Shown in pieces: positions 1 through 11,799 of a stretch of DNA of 64,000 nucleotides. Origin of the DNA: Typhlomys cinereus (lineage: Eukaryota > Chordata > Mammalia > Rodentia > Platacanthomyidae); NCBI GenBank assembly GCA_023101885.1, contig JALPQD010000831.1, forward strand, positions 160,255 to 224,254. The letters run 5' to 3'. How positions within the stretch are numbered: the first letter of the stretch is position 1; each line of letters starts with the position of its first letter. The notes under the pieces are model-generated. The model had not been told where the DNA came from. It worked only from the letters and a program-made list of their open reading frames with translations, and did not search any database. Position numbers and translations under genes: made by a program.

Positions 1-1525
1 CTGGAAATCTATGCCCCACAAAAGGATTGAAGGGCAGCCCTGCTGGGAGCATCCACAAAGGCGTCTATGTGATCCCTAGTGATCATCTGTGGGGTTGAGC
101 ATAAGTTGCTTTCTGGAGATGGGATACTTAGACACCTTGAACCCTTGCCGAGCCTCCTGTTTTTCTGCAAACCATTTCACCTACCCTTTCTTCCCTTGAG
201 CATATTTCACGGCAGACCTGCTATACTAATCCCAGGCTCAGAGCTACACCTTGACAGGACAAGTGATGACAGAACTCATCCCACCATGCTCGACAAGTTT
301 GAGGAGGAGAATGGAATCCAAATGGCTGGGGCAGACACTGACTGACCTTATCAGCAAACATCTGCCTTAACACCCTCAGATCCTGCCCATAAAACCTTTG
401 ATGTACTCCCAGGGCAGGCAGAGCACCTTTGATGTTAGAAAGAGCTGCCCCTTCCCTCAGAGACGGTCAGGAGGGCTTCCATTTGTTCATGGATGCACCA
501 ACATTCCTTGCCAGTGATTGACGGCCTGGTGGACGCCTAACCCTTTTCTGGCCAATGGTGTATGAATAGACGTCCACAGAGATAACAGAAAATGGAGAGC
601 TCATAAAACTAGGTAGGCCATGGAAAGAATGACCTTTTTATCCAACAGGACAGCAAGGTGATCGAGTGATGCTTTAGAGAAGCAACAGACACCTGCAGGC
701 ATGAGCACAAACTTAAGAGGCTCTTGATATCATTGAGTCACCAAATCTGGCCAAGAGGCCCCTCCCTCCGAGGTTAGATGGGTGAGATAATCTAATGGCT
801 GCTTTTTACTTAAGAACTGTGAATGACTCTCTTGCTTGCCAAGGAAAACATCGTCAAATGACAGCCAATCCCAGCCCTCCCAGGAAATTGGTTCGTACAT
901 CAGCTGCTGGGCTAGAAAAGATTCCACTTCTTTGGTGTCAAGAGCTGTAAAGATAGATGTTTCTATTGGCTACAATGAACTTCCATGACTACAAGGAGAA
1001 TGGCATCTGTATGTGGGATAAAATAAACCCACCAGGGAAATAAACTGAACTGAGAGACTATTCATCAGATAACATTAATTCTTGTGGTTTCGACTGCCTT
1101 ATTCGTAAAGTTGCAGAAATCATTTCTTTTTTTTCATTTTACTATTTTATTTTAAATGTAGTTTTCTAAAGCTATACTTCATAACTTTGGTATATTTCAA
1201 ACAAAATTCTAATTCAATTGCAAAGTTAAGTGTTGATACTGTAGGACATGTTTTTACCTATTACATGACTCCATAAACAGTTCATGTACAGACAAAAGCG
1301 TAAGTTCAACTCTGATATAGAGTTCCTCTAACATTTTCTGTACTGGCATCTACATTGATGCTTTTGGCTTAAAATTATGATCCAGATTACAACCTGACAT
1401 CTCGCCAAGTCAGCTACCAATCTTAAGTCCTTTCTTGATTGATTGTGGTTCAGAAATAACATCCATTATAATGGTCTTTATTCATTTGTAATATTTGAAG
1501 GGTGTTAATCTATTTTAATTGAACG
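1..1525. other. No gene or repeat recognised
   Basis: I see only short chance frames here, none with codon or splice structure that I can support, and no repeat that I recognise. Base composition is ordinary and CpG-poor. Confidence 0.5.
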
Positions 1526-1526
1526 T

Positions 1527-1800
1527 ATTTTTATTTTATTTTTCTAGTTATACAAGCATATTGAGTACTTATCCCTGCTTCCCTCCATCCACCTCCTACC
1601 CACCCTACTTCGTTTCTTTTCCTCAATCCATCCCACTCCCTCCTGCCCTCCTGTCTGTCTGCTTCTGTGAACCTCAGCATTCACTATAGTTTGTCTATTC
1701 TTTTTTTTAAATTTTTCTACTTTTATCAACATATCGAGTACTTATCCCTGCTTCCTTCCATCATCTCTCCCTCCCATCCCTCCCTGTCTGCTTCTATGGA
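1527..1800 (-). repeat. Older L1 3'-end sequence, two side-by-side copies
   Basis: Two pyrimidine-rich blocks begin with A/T-rich tails and then share the same 20 bases at 1563-1582 and 1736-1755, followed by CT-rich sequence. The layout (T-rich tail, a motif resembling the ATACAAAC..AATAGGTAC segment of the young L1s at 30.7 and 45.2 kb, then a pyrimidine tract) fits the reverse complement of an older L1 3' end. The doubling could be one L1 inserted next to another, or a local duplication. The family assignment is inference. Confidence 0.45.
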
Positions 1801-2100
1801 TTACAGAGACCTGAACTCCCACAAGAGTAGACAAGCCAGAGGAATCATCATTTCTATGATGCAGGACTGCTACAATACTTTGAAATAGATTTGCAAATAT
1901 TTGGTTTGACTTTCCTTAAATCTAAAAGCTTGGAGAAGTTCTCTCAGCCTTATCTTCAAAGATGCTGAATGCTGTGTTATTTGATAGTGCTTGGGCTGCA
2001 TCCTAGAAGGCAATGTGCCTTGGCTTGAGAACATGTGTCTCCTAAAAACAGCCTGGTATCTGATCCAGCTTTGCTCTGATATGTACAGCAGCTGTGCTCA

Positions 2101-2226
2101 GAGATGGAAAAATAAAGCGGAAGGAAGAAGAGAGAAAAAGAAAGAATAGGAAGGGAGGGAATGCATTGTCAAGAGGAAGAAAGGGAAAGAGAAGTAGAAG
2201 AGGGTAAGCAATAAAAAGAAAAGATA
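2101..2226. repeat. Purine-rich low-complexity tract
   Basis: About 125 bases are almost entirely A and G on the plus strand (GGAAGAAG / GAAAAAGAAAG units). It directly precedes a B1 fragment. Open frames on the other strand here only reflect the composition. Confidence 0.7.
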
Positions 2227-2330
2227 GAATCCCAGTTCTCAAGAGGCCGAGGCAGGAGGATTACAAGTTAATGGCCACTGTGAGCTACAAAGTAAGGTCC
2301 TTTCTAATAAGAAAGGAAAGGAAAAAATAA
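2227..2330 (+). repeat. B1-like SINE fragment
   Basis: The sequence carries the 7SL-derived B1 phrases: AATCCCAG, GAGGCCGAGGCAGGAGGATTAC and GAGCTACAAAGTAAGGTCC, followed by an A-rich tail. The 5' part with the promoter A box is missing. Confidence 0.7.
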
Positions 2331-3994
2331 AAGATAAAAAATGAAGAAGCAAAACTGATTTTGTACTCGGCTGGTTACTCCAAAAGCTTCCTGGATATTT
2401 CATTTGTTCAGTATCCATTGGATCCCCACTCCATTTGTGAAAAGTATCTAAAACGCACTGGCTACTTACTATCATAAGAATTCCATTCAGCATTTCATTT
2501 GTAACATTTTTATTAACACTCAACAAGAAACAAAATCATTATGTAATGCTTCTTATTATTCAAACTTACTTCAAATGAGGAAAGAAAAAAAAACCCAGAA
2601 GATCAAAAAAGGTAGAACAGTTGTTCAAATTCACATTGCAAAGTGATTGGGTAAGAAACCATCCCAGGAGTACCTGAGAACGTAGTCCTGTGCTTTGTCA
2701 CTCTTCTTGCTAAATAACTGTGGAGGCTAGTTCAAGAGAATGAAAAGATGCAGAACACGTGGCTGCAGGCATAATGGACTAACAGGGATAATCCCTCATG
2801 TACTCTACAACATTCACAAAAAGATAAAAAAAAAAAAAGAAATGCATCCTTTTTCTTTCTCCTCACATCATATAGTGGAGACAGAACATAAATACATAAT
2901 TCCAGTTACCAACCACTGTTCTAATATTCTCCATGGAGAATCATTGCAAATTTCACAGAAAAAGAAATGTTTTCTGTCTGGGTTTCTAAGAAAGGTGAGA
3001 ATTTATCAGAGAGGAGAAGAAAAGATAATAGTTCCAAAAGGTGTGCCAGGTACCGGGTATTTTAAAAAAAGTGAATAGCTGAATACATTAGAACTAAGAT
3101 GATAGGAAATGCCACATAGTTTCCAAAAATACTCTGAGCCCACATAACATTCATCTCATTTCTCAGCCCCCAAGGCAGTTCTTAGTCATGAAACAAATAT
3201 ATTTTTAAAGTTTCTATCTACTTTCATCTCTCTTCTGTACACACAACTAAGATAAACTTTGAAACACTACAGCATTTGGTAGCAATTTCATGTGATTTTT
3301 TTTGAATGAGCTATAATAAGTGGTAAATGAATTTAACTTTGTGCTGCACATTGCCCATTCAAATACATTGCTCATCTTCCTTGCAATGACTCCCATCAGT
3401 AGTGGATACAGCTGCTACATCTTCCCACCTTTCAGGTTAAAGGAAGAGAATTTTCCCACACGAGAATTTCAGTATAAAGTGAAAGACAGGACTCTGGGGC
3501 TTCTGGGTATCTGACTGCCTCTTCTCTCTGATTCCTTCATATCAACTCCAGAAGTGGTCCAAAATTCTTCCTTTTATGTCAAGAAGATGCACTACTGAGC
3601 AGATATTTTATTTCATAATATTAGAAGCAGCAACCAATTTTGATCTCAGTCTATAGAAATCCCTGTAAGACATAGGATTAAATCTACACCTGGGATGAAA
3701 ATAGGAGAAGGCTGGAAGGTATGAGATGTGATCCCAACACAAACTCACAAGGCACCTCCTAATAAGGAAAAATGATGTTTTGGCCATCCTCTTGCAAAGA
3801 AAAAAGTCTGGGTTATAATGACCTGAAAATAAACTCGCCCAGATATCATGCTAGGTCAGGTAGAAAACTCAAAACAGCCATTGGGTGTCCATGGGCAAAT
3901 TTGGCATCTAAAGTCAAAGGAGTTCAAGGACAAAAAGAAAAAAATGTTAAGAGTGCTAATGTTTACATTTTACAAGTGCAAAATATTCAGTTTT
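2331..3994. other. No gene or repeat recognised
   Basis: AT-rich sequence with short frames (for example a 112-codon frame at 2740-3078 that begins in ordinary sequence and includes a poly-A stretch). Nothing supports coding function. Confidence 0.45.
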
Positions 3995-4130
3995 TCATAT
4001 ATTCATTCATGCATTTGTTCACTCATCCATTCAATGGTTAATCTTTGAATGCCTATTATATAGCAGGTACTGTTCTGGCAATATATTAGGAAATGAGCCA
4101 GATTGAGGGGGGGGTAAGTGACAGTAAAAA
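3995..4130 (-). repeat. L2-like LINE fragment
   Basis: The run TTCATTCATGCATTTGTTCACTC, then GAATGCCTATTATATAGCAGGTACTGTTCTGG, is the familiar reverse complement of the L2 3' end (attcattca ... cctactatgtgccaggcactgttct). Match judged from memory. The copy is diverged. Confidence 0.6.
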
Positions 4131-4375
4131 AGATAAATCAAATATTCACTAGCAAGAAGTCCCTACATCCTTTTCCTCAAATTGTGACAATTCAGCCCAA
4201 GGGTCTTGAGATGGATAGTTGCAAATTGAAACAATCTAAAGAGACACATTACTAAATACAACTTAAAATAATGGACTCAATCCTTTTGATTTAAAGATTA
4301 TTGAGAAGACTATTGACCTTGTAAGACATGGGGACTACATGGCAGTTACCTGCTAATATTAATATTCTGATTCAC

Positions 4376-4490
4376 TTTGGTATAGTGGTTCGTACCTGCA
4401 GTTCCCCAACTCTGGAGACTGAGACAGAAGGATTGCTGTGAGTTCAAGACAAGCCTGCACTACCGAGTAGTCTGAAAAGAATATTTCTGA
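4376..4490 (+). repeat. B1-like SINE, diverged
   Basis: Order of B1 landmarks is kept: GGTATAGTGGTTCGTACCTGC, GGAGACTGAGACAGAAGGATTGC, GTGAGTTCAAGACAAGCCTG. Many substitutions make it an old copy. Confidence 0.65.
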
Positions 4491-4494
4491 GGGG

Positions 4495-4665
4495 ACAGTG
4501 ATATAGTTCAGTGGGTAATGGCACTTGTTGTCAAGCCTAATGACTTTAGATCAATCCCTGGAACTTACATGGTAGAAGGGAAAAAAACCCAACTCTCACA
4601 AACTGTCCTCTGATCTCCACACAAGTGCTGTGGCACATGCACACACAAATACATAACTACAAAAC
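4495..4665 (+). repeat. B4/RSINE1-like SINE
   Basis: A tRNA-like head (AGTTCAGTGGGTAATGGCACTTG) is followed by the usual body TGATCTCCACACAAGTGCTGTGGCACATGCACACACAAATAC. This is the layout of the rodent B4/RSINE1 group, which ends in a CA-rich tail. Confidence 0.65.
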
Positions 4666-7600
4666 TGTGTATTTCTGATATTGATGGCTGTTCCATTGAC
4701 ATTGATTGTAGGAACATCCTGTTGGCAACTCCCTTTCAAATGGTTTAGGAAGAAAAACATTTGCATTATCACTGAAATGTTTTTGCAAGTTTGAATATGT
4801 TCAAATATTTTGCATGTTTGAATGTGTGAAATTTTTTTTTTAAAAATCATCCTTCAAATGAATCCAAAACTTTAGTTTTAATGCTAAAGCAGCTTTTCAT
4901 GCAGGCCTATCAACAGCCTCTACTTTTCAAACCTCTGTCCAATTCAACCAACCCAATGCTCACCATTTTACCAGATGCAAAGTGGAGCTGTGGAGGATCT
5001 AGAGTTTACATAGGTCAAAAGATAACTACTAACCAGACAGTTTATGGGAAGGACTTAATGAGTCATAAACCAAACACATACAAAACTGGGTAAAGTCTTT
5101 AACTAGTGTTTACTTTCAGCTTGCCCAGTGGAGATGGGCTTTATTGCAGAACAGAGAGACAGAGCAAAAAGAACTAAGAACCAGATGGAGGAATCCCTCA
5201 GATGTTCCAACACTAGCCACATACCAAAGGGCTTCAAAGGAGAAAAGCTCTGAGTGGTTAAAGAGCCTAATTAGAAGATGATTCTGTCAACTAGGATGTG
5301 TGATAACAAGAGAGTGAACAAGGCAAGCAATGACATTAGGAAAAGCAAGGTAAGGAACAGAGGCTGTCAGAAAGAAACGTGCTCTTTAGTCTAGAGTACA
5401 GACTAACAAATGCAAGGAGCCTGGTAGCAAAATATTTTTAACATTGTAGGTTGGATAATTTCTACTGCAGTATAAGAGCAGCGATAGACCTCAATTGAGC
5501 AGGCGTGACTGTGGGCCAGAGAATCCTTATTTACAATAGATAATGTGGATCAGATTTGATCAATTCCATGCTTTAGAGAAATCCTAATGTAACTGTCCAA
5601 CTCCATGGTTTCAACTTCAGGTGACTGGAAGAATGGTCATTCCCACTGAGTAGAAAGCTAGGAGGAGGAAATTTAACATTGCAAGCTTGATATAATTTGA
5701 CCTGTGTTTCATCTGAACACTAAAAGGAGGGGTTGATATAGGCTGATGATTCACAGTTTGACCAGAGACAATACTACAGACAAAAGGAAAGAGGTGCATT
5801 TTGTGGAGGTGTTGGTAATGCAGGGTAAAAAGTTGGCTCTACCCTAAAAATGACTCGGTTATTAGCAGATTATTATTTTTTCTTCTTTCTTTTCTCTTGT
5901 TTCGAATATGAATGGGACACTTCATGTAACCAGACCAGAATTATTTTCCTTAATCATGAATTTGACTTTATTGGGGACAATGGTTGCAGTATCCCAGGAT
6001 CAAGGCATCACACAAAAATCCTATCCATTTTCTGAAGAGAACATGTTGACATTGTGATGCCAAAGATAACAGCGACGAGTGGGAATGAAACAGCAGAGAG
6101 GTCAAGAGGGAAATGGGCATCATATTATGCTTCACCCATCCTCGCCTCTACTGAGGAATGTCAACATTGTAAAAGCAAGCCAGTAACAGGCTACAGAGGA
6201 ATTTAGACTTGTCTCCAGTTCTTGGAAAACAGAACACAATTTGCAGAGTATCATTTCAACTGCCCTTGCTATTTAACAGGGAAATGATAAACAGAACAAA
6301 TCAACAATCCCTTAATAGTCCTTAATAGAATTAGAAATTCTGTATCTGTATGAAAATTTCTATATGAGGAAAACATGACTAAAACAAAGAAACTGAAGCC
6401 TGCCATTCAAAAAACACGAACATATGTAGATCGACTTCTGTATGTGCTAAGCATATAACTAGCAGCTAAACAGACTGAAGGGCCCAAAAACGCAACTTGA
6501 AAATACTTCTATATTTGTCTTATGAGCATCAAAATACATAACTAGTGGGTTAGAATCAAGATAGCTGATTTGAAAGAGGCATTTTATATCTAGTAACATG
6601 CAAAATGTTCAAGACAAAAAAAGAGGTTTTGTGTAATGTAACTCTGTTTATATTGTAATGACAGAAAAGAGAGACTGGCTACCGGACAGCTGGGTAGCTC
6701 GCCACCAACATTTGTTCCCACACTTTAATTCCCAGTTCCTTTTGGAGGCCTGTAACTCTTGTCCAGTCCTTTCCCTTAAGTCAAAATGCATTTCTCCTTC
6801 ATACCTTGTTGAATGCTTTCTGCTAGAAGAAATGGTAGCCATTAGGTCATGGCCACTGACTGGACCACGATATATGATACAAAAGAGAGGCAAATATTAT
6901 TCTTCCAGTCACTGAAATATGAGCTTGCTTCTAACAGCTTTGCAAATCCAGTTTAGAGTAACATTAAAGTTGAAAAATAGAATGTATGTTTTTATAGGCA
7001 TTGAAAACTTTATACAAGTGTTCAGCAAATTGTCCTGAGTTGATTCTAGGGAACAAACATAGCAATGAGAGGAGGTGGAAATTGTTGGGTGAATTCAAAG
7101 AGTGATAGATATGAATCCCCATGCATGAGTCCTTCCCGGTCATGGGAGTTAAGCTCTGCCAACCTGGTGCTCCTGACCAGCACTTCGAGTCAGTCAAGAG
7201 TGACACAGGGCAATAAGATTACTCATTGTGGTTACAGTGGTGCTGAGAATTGTGTTTGAGGCTGAGTTTGAGTTTTCAGCTGCCAATGACTTGGAGTATG
7301 GAAAACGGTGTCAGATTTCTGAAGGGGACAGCAAGTGATGAGAGATTATTCATGGTGGTAATGGTGGAACTGGGAGGCCAGCAGGAGTAGTGACAAGTGC
7401 TCATATCTTACTAGATCTTGATTGGATGTCTGGCCTCTCAATTGCTACTGGCTTGAAATACTGAACATAGACATGCATTCCTGAGGATAGAGGACTGGTT
7501 CATCTGTATGATTCAGATGTAATAACAAAAAGAATTACACAATAGAGAAGTGAGACAAAGATGTGTACAAATTTGTCAAGACTTGGGCTCTCTGCAGGCA

Positions 7601-7739
7601 AACAGGAAAAAAAATCTATGATGTCCTATCAAATTGACAGAAAAGTTTGCAAAATATTCCCATATAGAACTGAATTGTACTTCTTAAATTAAGTAGTGTT
7701 TTTCAATCTTAGGCGTACAGAACTTGAAGTTGGATTATT
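4666..7739. other. No gene or repeat recognised
   Basis: Three kilobases of AT-rich sequence without a frame longer than about 85 codons. No splice-bounded exon could be argued. Confidence 0.4.
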
Positions 7740-7910
7740 TTTGTTGTAGGGAGGATTGTATCCTGTTTATTGCAGAAGATTTATCATCATCTATGGCATG
7801 GATCCACTAGATACTGATAGTACATCCCTTCGCCTCATCCACTGTGACAACCAAAAATGTTTTCTGACATTTCCAGATGGCCTGGACAGGGAGGAAACCC
7901 TTGTTTTTCA
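7740..7910 (-). mobile_element. MER20-like DNA transposon fossil
   Basis: In order: a diverged ...ATTGTATCCTGTTTATTGCAG, CCACTAGATACTGATAGTA, then GTGACAACCAAAAATGTTTTCTGACATTTCC. These match the reverse complement of the short hAT-Charlie element MER20 as I remember it. Non-coding and long dead. Confidence 0.6.
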
Positions 7911-8487
7911 GCCATGTTAAGGGCAGATGAGTTTAATGAACTAGTAAAAATCACTGTGTTATTGAAAGGGACATAACACAGCTTTGGCTCAGTTGCTAAT
8001 ATGCCTGGCCACAATGTACAGCATTACAGAATTAAAGTGACTGATAGGAGTAGGGTTCAGAGGGTCAGGACAAATGGGACTAGTAAATAAGATTGCATTT
8101 TTAAAAATATCTATATAAACTTGTGCCCTTGCACCCAGATGCCCAACAGCGCAGATTAGAATGAGAAGGTAGTAATTTCCCTTGTGTATGTGTGGAAATA
8201 AGTTCCACAGGATGGAACTACAATTTGACTGACTGCTTACAAGAGCTGAGTTACTCAGACTCAAGACAGGTGGCTTCATGACACTGTTTCAGCTAGATTG
8301 ACTGGTAGTGCATTCAAAAGAGGAGACAATCATCAGGTTTTGAAAGCCTCAGAGGGACAACTAGTAGCCTCACAACTGATATGTTGAAAGGTATAGACTC
8401 CAACTTGTATCATAGAAAGATGTTATTGAAATCTACCCACAGACTTTTGTATACTTCCCTGGAGAATATTTCTAATATAAAAACTGG

Positions 8488-8795
8488 GCTGGAGAAATAG
8501 CTCAGCAGTTAAAACACCTGCTGCATGGGCGACAGGACTGGAATTTGAATCTTCAGAACCCACATAAATTCAGGGCATAGCAGCCAGCCTGTAATTCCAG
8601 CCACAGCAAGTAGTGACACGGGATTCCCCAAAGCAAGCTGGTTAGCTAGACCAACACCACTGTGAGCTCTGGGTTTGTTAAGAGAACCTGGTTCAAAAGA
8701 ATAAAGTAGAAGAGCAATCAAAGTGATGACATCAACCCCAGGTCTCCACATGCATTTTCACACATGTGCATACACACTCAGCTACATGCTCACAA
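8488..8795 (+). repeat. B4-like composite SINE
   Basis: The tRNA-like head GGGCTGGAGAAATAGCTCAG is followed by a B1-like middle (CCTGTAATTCCAGCC, GTGAGCTCTGGGTTTG) and a tail GGTCTCCACATGCATTTTCACACATGTGCATACACAC. This head plus B1-like plus CA-tail order is typical of B4. Confidence 0.7.
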
Positions 8796-8799
8796 GTAG

Positions 8800-9171
8800 T
8801 GATAGTTCATCTGGGTGTCAACTTGACCACACCTAGCGTTAAAAGATCAGCTGTCAGACTACCTGAAGAGATTATCCACATCAATATATTTATAATAAAA
8901 AGACCAGCCCTAGATCTGATTAGCACCTCCCAGTAGCAGACCAGATAAAAGGAACCATGGAACAGAAGACTTTGAAGAGAGACTCTCTGCTTCTTGGACT
9001 GTGCAGTATGTTTGCAGTGACTTAGCTGCCTCCAGCTTCAGCCACTAGCCATGTTACCTCCAATATGAAAGACCATTTCTCCCTTCTGGAATCGTAAGCT
9101 GAATAAATCTTCCTTTCTCCCTTAAGTTGCTTGAGTTTGAATGCTCTCTCACAGCAACAGTTAAGAGTAAC
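8800..9171 (+). repeat. MaLR-like LTR fragment (solo)
   Basis: It begins TGATAGTTCATCTGGGTGTC and ends with GAATAAATCTTCC, CTCCCTTAAGTTGC and CACAGCAACAG, the polyadenylation region shared by rodent MaLR LTRs and also seen at 63.6 kb. No open frame. The two-LTR element that starts at 9172 is inserted at its 3' end. Confidence 0.55.
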
Positions 9172-9594
9172 TGTTGCAGTTCACCTGCATGGCTGCTGAT
9201 AAATGACCATCAAACAGCTTAAGGGAAAAAGGATTTATTCTCTCTTATGATTCCTGGTTACAGTTCTCAGTCCAGCTTAATGGGAGAGCACGCACCAACA
9301 CCAGGGCTGAGGTAACTGGCCACGCCATCACATATAACAGCTGAGAGAGGGACAATCCTTACTTAACAGACCAGCATGTCTGGCCAAGTGAACAGAAGGA
9401 TGCCAACTTCCTCAACCAACTCTCTGTATTTTATTCCAGAGCCTAGTTCCACCCACTATGGCTGAGCCTTCCCCATCAGCTAGACAATCTCCTGCAAGTT
9501 TGCTCTGGGCCTAACTCAACCATTAATTCTCTACAAATGTGCCCAGAGCTCAAACCCTCAACTGTCAAGTTGAAACCTTTGCCTTACTATGACA
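9172..9594 (-). repeat. 3' LTR of the two-LTR element
   Basis: On the minus strand it starts TGTCATAG and ends in TGCAACA. AATAAATCCTTTTTCCC lies about 50-60 bases from its end and is a likely polyadenylation signal. It shares nearly all blocks with the LTR at 10795-11191 plus an extra CCACCCACTATGG segment that the other copy lacks. Confidence 0.75.
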
Positions 9595-9608
9595 CTCCAC
9601 CCCGTGTC
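9595..9608 (-). promoter_or_regulatory. Candidate polypurine tract
   Basis: On the minus strand GACACGGGGTGGAG ends immediately before the TGTCATAG start of the 3' LTR, the position where plus-strand DNA synthesis is primed in LTR elements. Short and impure, so moderate confidence. Confidence 0.5.
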
Positions 9609-10771
9609 AACTTGACACAAAAACATAGCACTTTTAAACTGTAACTGTCAATCCTTGTCCCTACAGATGTTAAAAGTTATCTTTAAAAATATAGATACAT
9701 TTCATGGATAAATTTAAAATGTTCTCTCATTAAAACTTCAGTTCCAACATTTTGAAAGTTCAAAGGTTTCTTAACCTTAAGAATGTATTAAATCAAAATA
9801 GTTCAATACTTTAAAACAAATAAAACATTAAAAGAGAAGTATCTTGATGTAATAAGAAAACATTTAAATTAAGATCAAAGTCCAGCAAATTACCACATCT
9901 TGTACTTCAATGTCTATCTTCTGTTGCTCGTCATGTAGTCACAGTGGCTCAAAGATTCTAGGCATCTGCAATCCCTGTTTGCAGCTCTGAGTTGTAAAAG
10001 CAGAGTTTGTCTGAACCAGGCTGAATCTCCACTCGCAGCTGTCCTCAGCGTACATCCCATGGTTCTGGCATCTCCAACAGTATTCTGGGTTCGCCTCTGC
10101 AGCTGTAATCTTTACCTTCTCTTGCAGGAATTCTATGACTGCCACTTGGTGCCAAGCTTTTGCTGCTCTCCATGAACCCCCCAATCGTACACCAAAACCA
10201 GTATCACCTGAGGGAAGCAAGGTTGAAACGTATCTTGGTCCACTGGAGCTACAGCTCTACCAACTTTAATGCACTGATAATGGAAAGCCTCTTTTCTAGG
10301 CAGCCAAACTTGCAAAGGGCAAGAAACAGCTTTAACTTGGGCTTTCAGCCCCTGAAGGAATCCGAGTTTTCAAATCACGAACTTGCCATATGGTAGTTTT
10401 CACGTCTTCTTCCCTCCCAGTGCAAGGCACTAGGTTTTCCTTCACTGATACTCATTTCTCCAACAGTAGCAGATACTCTGCTGCCTGCCCTTTGCACATC
10501 CAGAGCTTCATGGCCATCAACACAGTTCTCCTCCATCAAGCAAACCAGTCCATCATCTCCAAATTCAACTTTGCCAAAGTCCTTGTTCCCCTCATCATAA
10601 ATTGGGCCTAAACAATCCATAACTCTCAGCACTGACATTATCCAATTGGCCCACTAAACTCAGAAGAATGGTATTCATAATCCACAAAGTGAAAACCTTC
10701 AAACATTTCCAACTTTGTCCAGCAAAACCGTTCAAAAGCCAAAAAAATCCACATAGATTTATCAGCAACAC

Positions 10772-10789
10772 CCTACTTTCTGGGTACCA
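10772..10789 (-). promoter_or_regulatory. Candidate tRNA-Leu-like primer binding site
   Basis: On the minus strand, five bases after the 5' LTR end, lies TGGTACCCAGAAAGTAGG. ERVL-type elements use a leucine tRNA whose complementary site starts TGGTACCAGGAGTGG. The resemblance is good in the first half and weaker after it. Confidence 0.5.
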
Positions 10790-10794
10790 AATTC

Positions 10795-11191
10795 TGTTGC
10801 AGTTCACCTGCGTGGTTTCTGATAAATGACCATCAAATGGCTTAAGGGAAAAAGGGTTTATTCTCTCTAACGATTCCTGGTTACAGTTCTCAGTCCAGCT
10901 TGATGGGAGAGCACGCACCAACACCAGGGCTAAGGTAACTGGCCACGCCATCACACATAACAGCTGAGAGATAGACAATCCTAACTTGCCAGACCAGCAT
11001 GTCCGGCCAAGTTTACAGAAAGATGCCAACTTTCTCAACCAGCTCTCGGTGTTTTATTCCAGAGCCTAGTCTGGGTCTTCCCCATCAGCTAGACAATCTC
11101 CTGCATGTTTCCTCTGGTCTTAATTCTCTACAAATATGCCCAGAGCTCAAACCCTCAACTGTCAAGTTGACACCTGTGCCTAACTATGACA
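10795..11191 (-). repeat. 5' LTR of the two-LTR element
   Basis: Same TG...CA ends and internal blocks as 9172-9594 (AACACCAGGGCTAAGG, CCAGACCAGCATGTC, AGACAATCTCCTGCA). It lacks a short internal segment near 11070 that the other LTR has. Adjacent target duplication GTAAC at 11192-11196. Confidence 0.75.
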
Positions 11192-11263
11192 GTAACTATT
11201 ACCAAGTGCCTACACACAATGTGAACACACATTCATACCACATATATGTGTGTGCGCACATAC

Positions 11264-11264
<1 letters not shown>

Positions 11265-11311
<47 letters not shown>
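11265..11311. repeat. (CA)n microsatellite
   Basis: Imperfect TACACA units passing into a pure CA run. It follows the nested LTR stack and may belong to the tail of the B4-like SINE at 8488 that the LTRs split. Confidence 0.9.
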
Positions 11312-11313
<2 letters not shown>

Positions 11314-11534
11314 CACATACACATGAAAATAAAAAAGCAAAAGGAAGGTCAATCAAAGGCTCAGACTACACCCAGTTTTCATGATTATCTTCATGGCTAA
11401 AGACTTAGATGACTTAGATGATTGGAAGTTAATGATCTATAAAACAGCCAGTCATTCTTGTTTTATGAAGCCAAAAAATATATTACACAAAGATTTACTG
11501 ATAAGAGATTTTAAAGGGGTTCTTTTGGTGGGGA

Positions 11535-11795
11535 AGTGACCCTTGGGTTTCATACACACTAAACAAGCACTCTGCCACTAAGTCACAACCCCAGACCTAG
11601 AATTCAGGTTTGGGTTTATTTTATTGTTCATTTATTTTGTTTTAGGCAAATGTGTTTGTCATAGCATGTGTGTAGAAATCAAAAGACAATGTCATACAGT
11701 CAGTTCTCTTCTTCCATTCTTTACACGGGCTTTAGGGATTATACTCAGGTCATCAGATTTGAGAGGCAACTGCCTTTACCCACTCAGCCAGCCCA
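11535..11795 (-). repeat. tRNA-like SINE head and adjacent RSINE1/B4-like SINE
   Basis: 11535-11600 reads as the reverse complement of a tRNA-like ID/B-type head (CAAGCACTCTGCCACTAAGTCAC...CCCCAG). 11605-11795 ends with CTCAGGTCATCAGATTTG and GCCTTTACCCACTCAGCCAGCCC, the reversed head of an RSINE1/B4 copy. Confidence 0.6.
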
Positions 11796-11799
11796 TTGG

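Larger units (their letters stand above)
9172..11191 (-). mobile_element. Non-autonomous two-LTR element, class III (ERVL/MaLR-like)
   Basis: Two direct repeats of about 423 bp (9172-9594) and 397 bp (10795-11191) enclose 1.2 kb. The LTRs run TG...CA and the whole is flanked by the 5-bp duplication GTAAC (9167-9171 and 11192-11196); 5 bp is usual for ERVL/MaLR. Orientation is minus, because AATAAA lies near one LTR end only on that strand. A tRNA-Leu-like primer site and a purine tract sit where expected. The interior has no gag or pol frame, so it must have moved with borrowed enzymes. Frames such as 10595-11038 (147 codons, minus) cross the LTR-interior boundary and resemble no retroviral protein that I know. 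I do not recognise the family by name. Confidence 0.75.

Noticed and set aside
10595..11038. 147-codon minus-strand open frame, the second longest in the window
   Set aside because: It begins inside an LTR and reads across the primer-site region into the interior of a non-autonomous element. No retroviral or cellular domain is recognisable and other copies of the LTR do not keep the frame.
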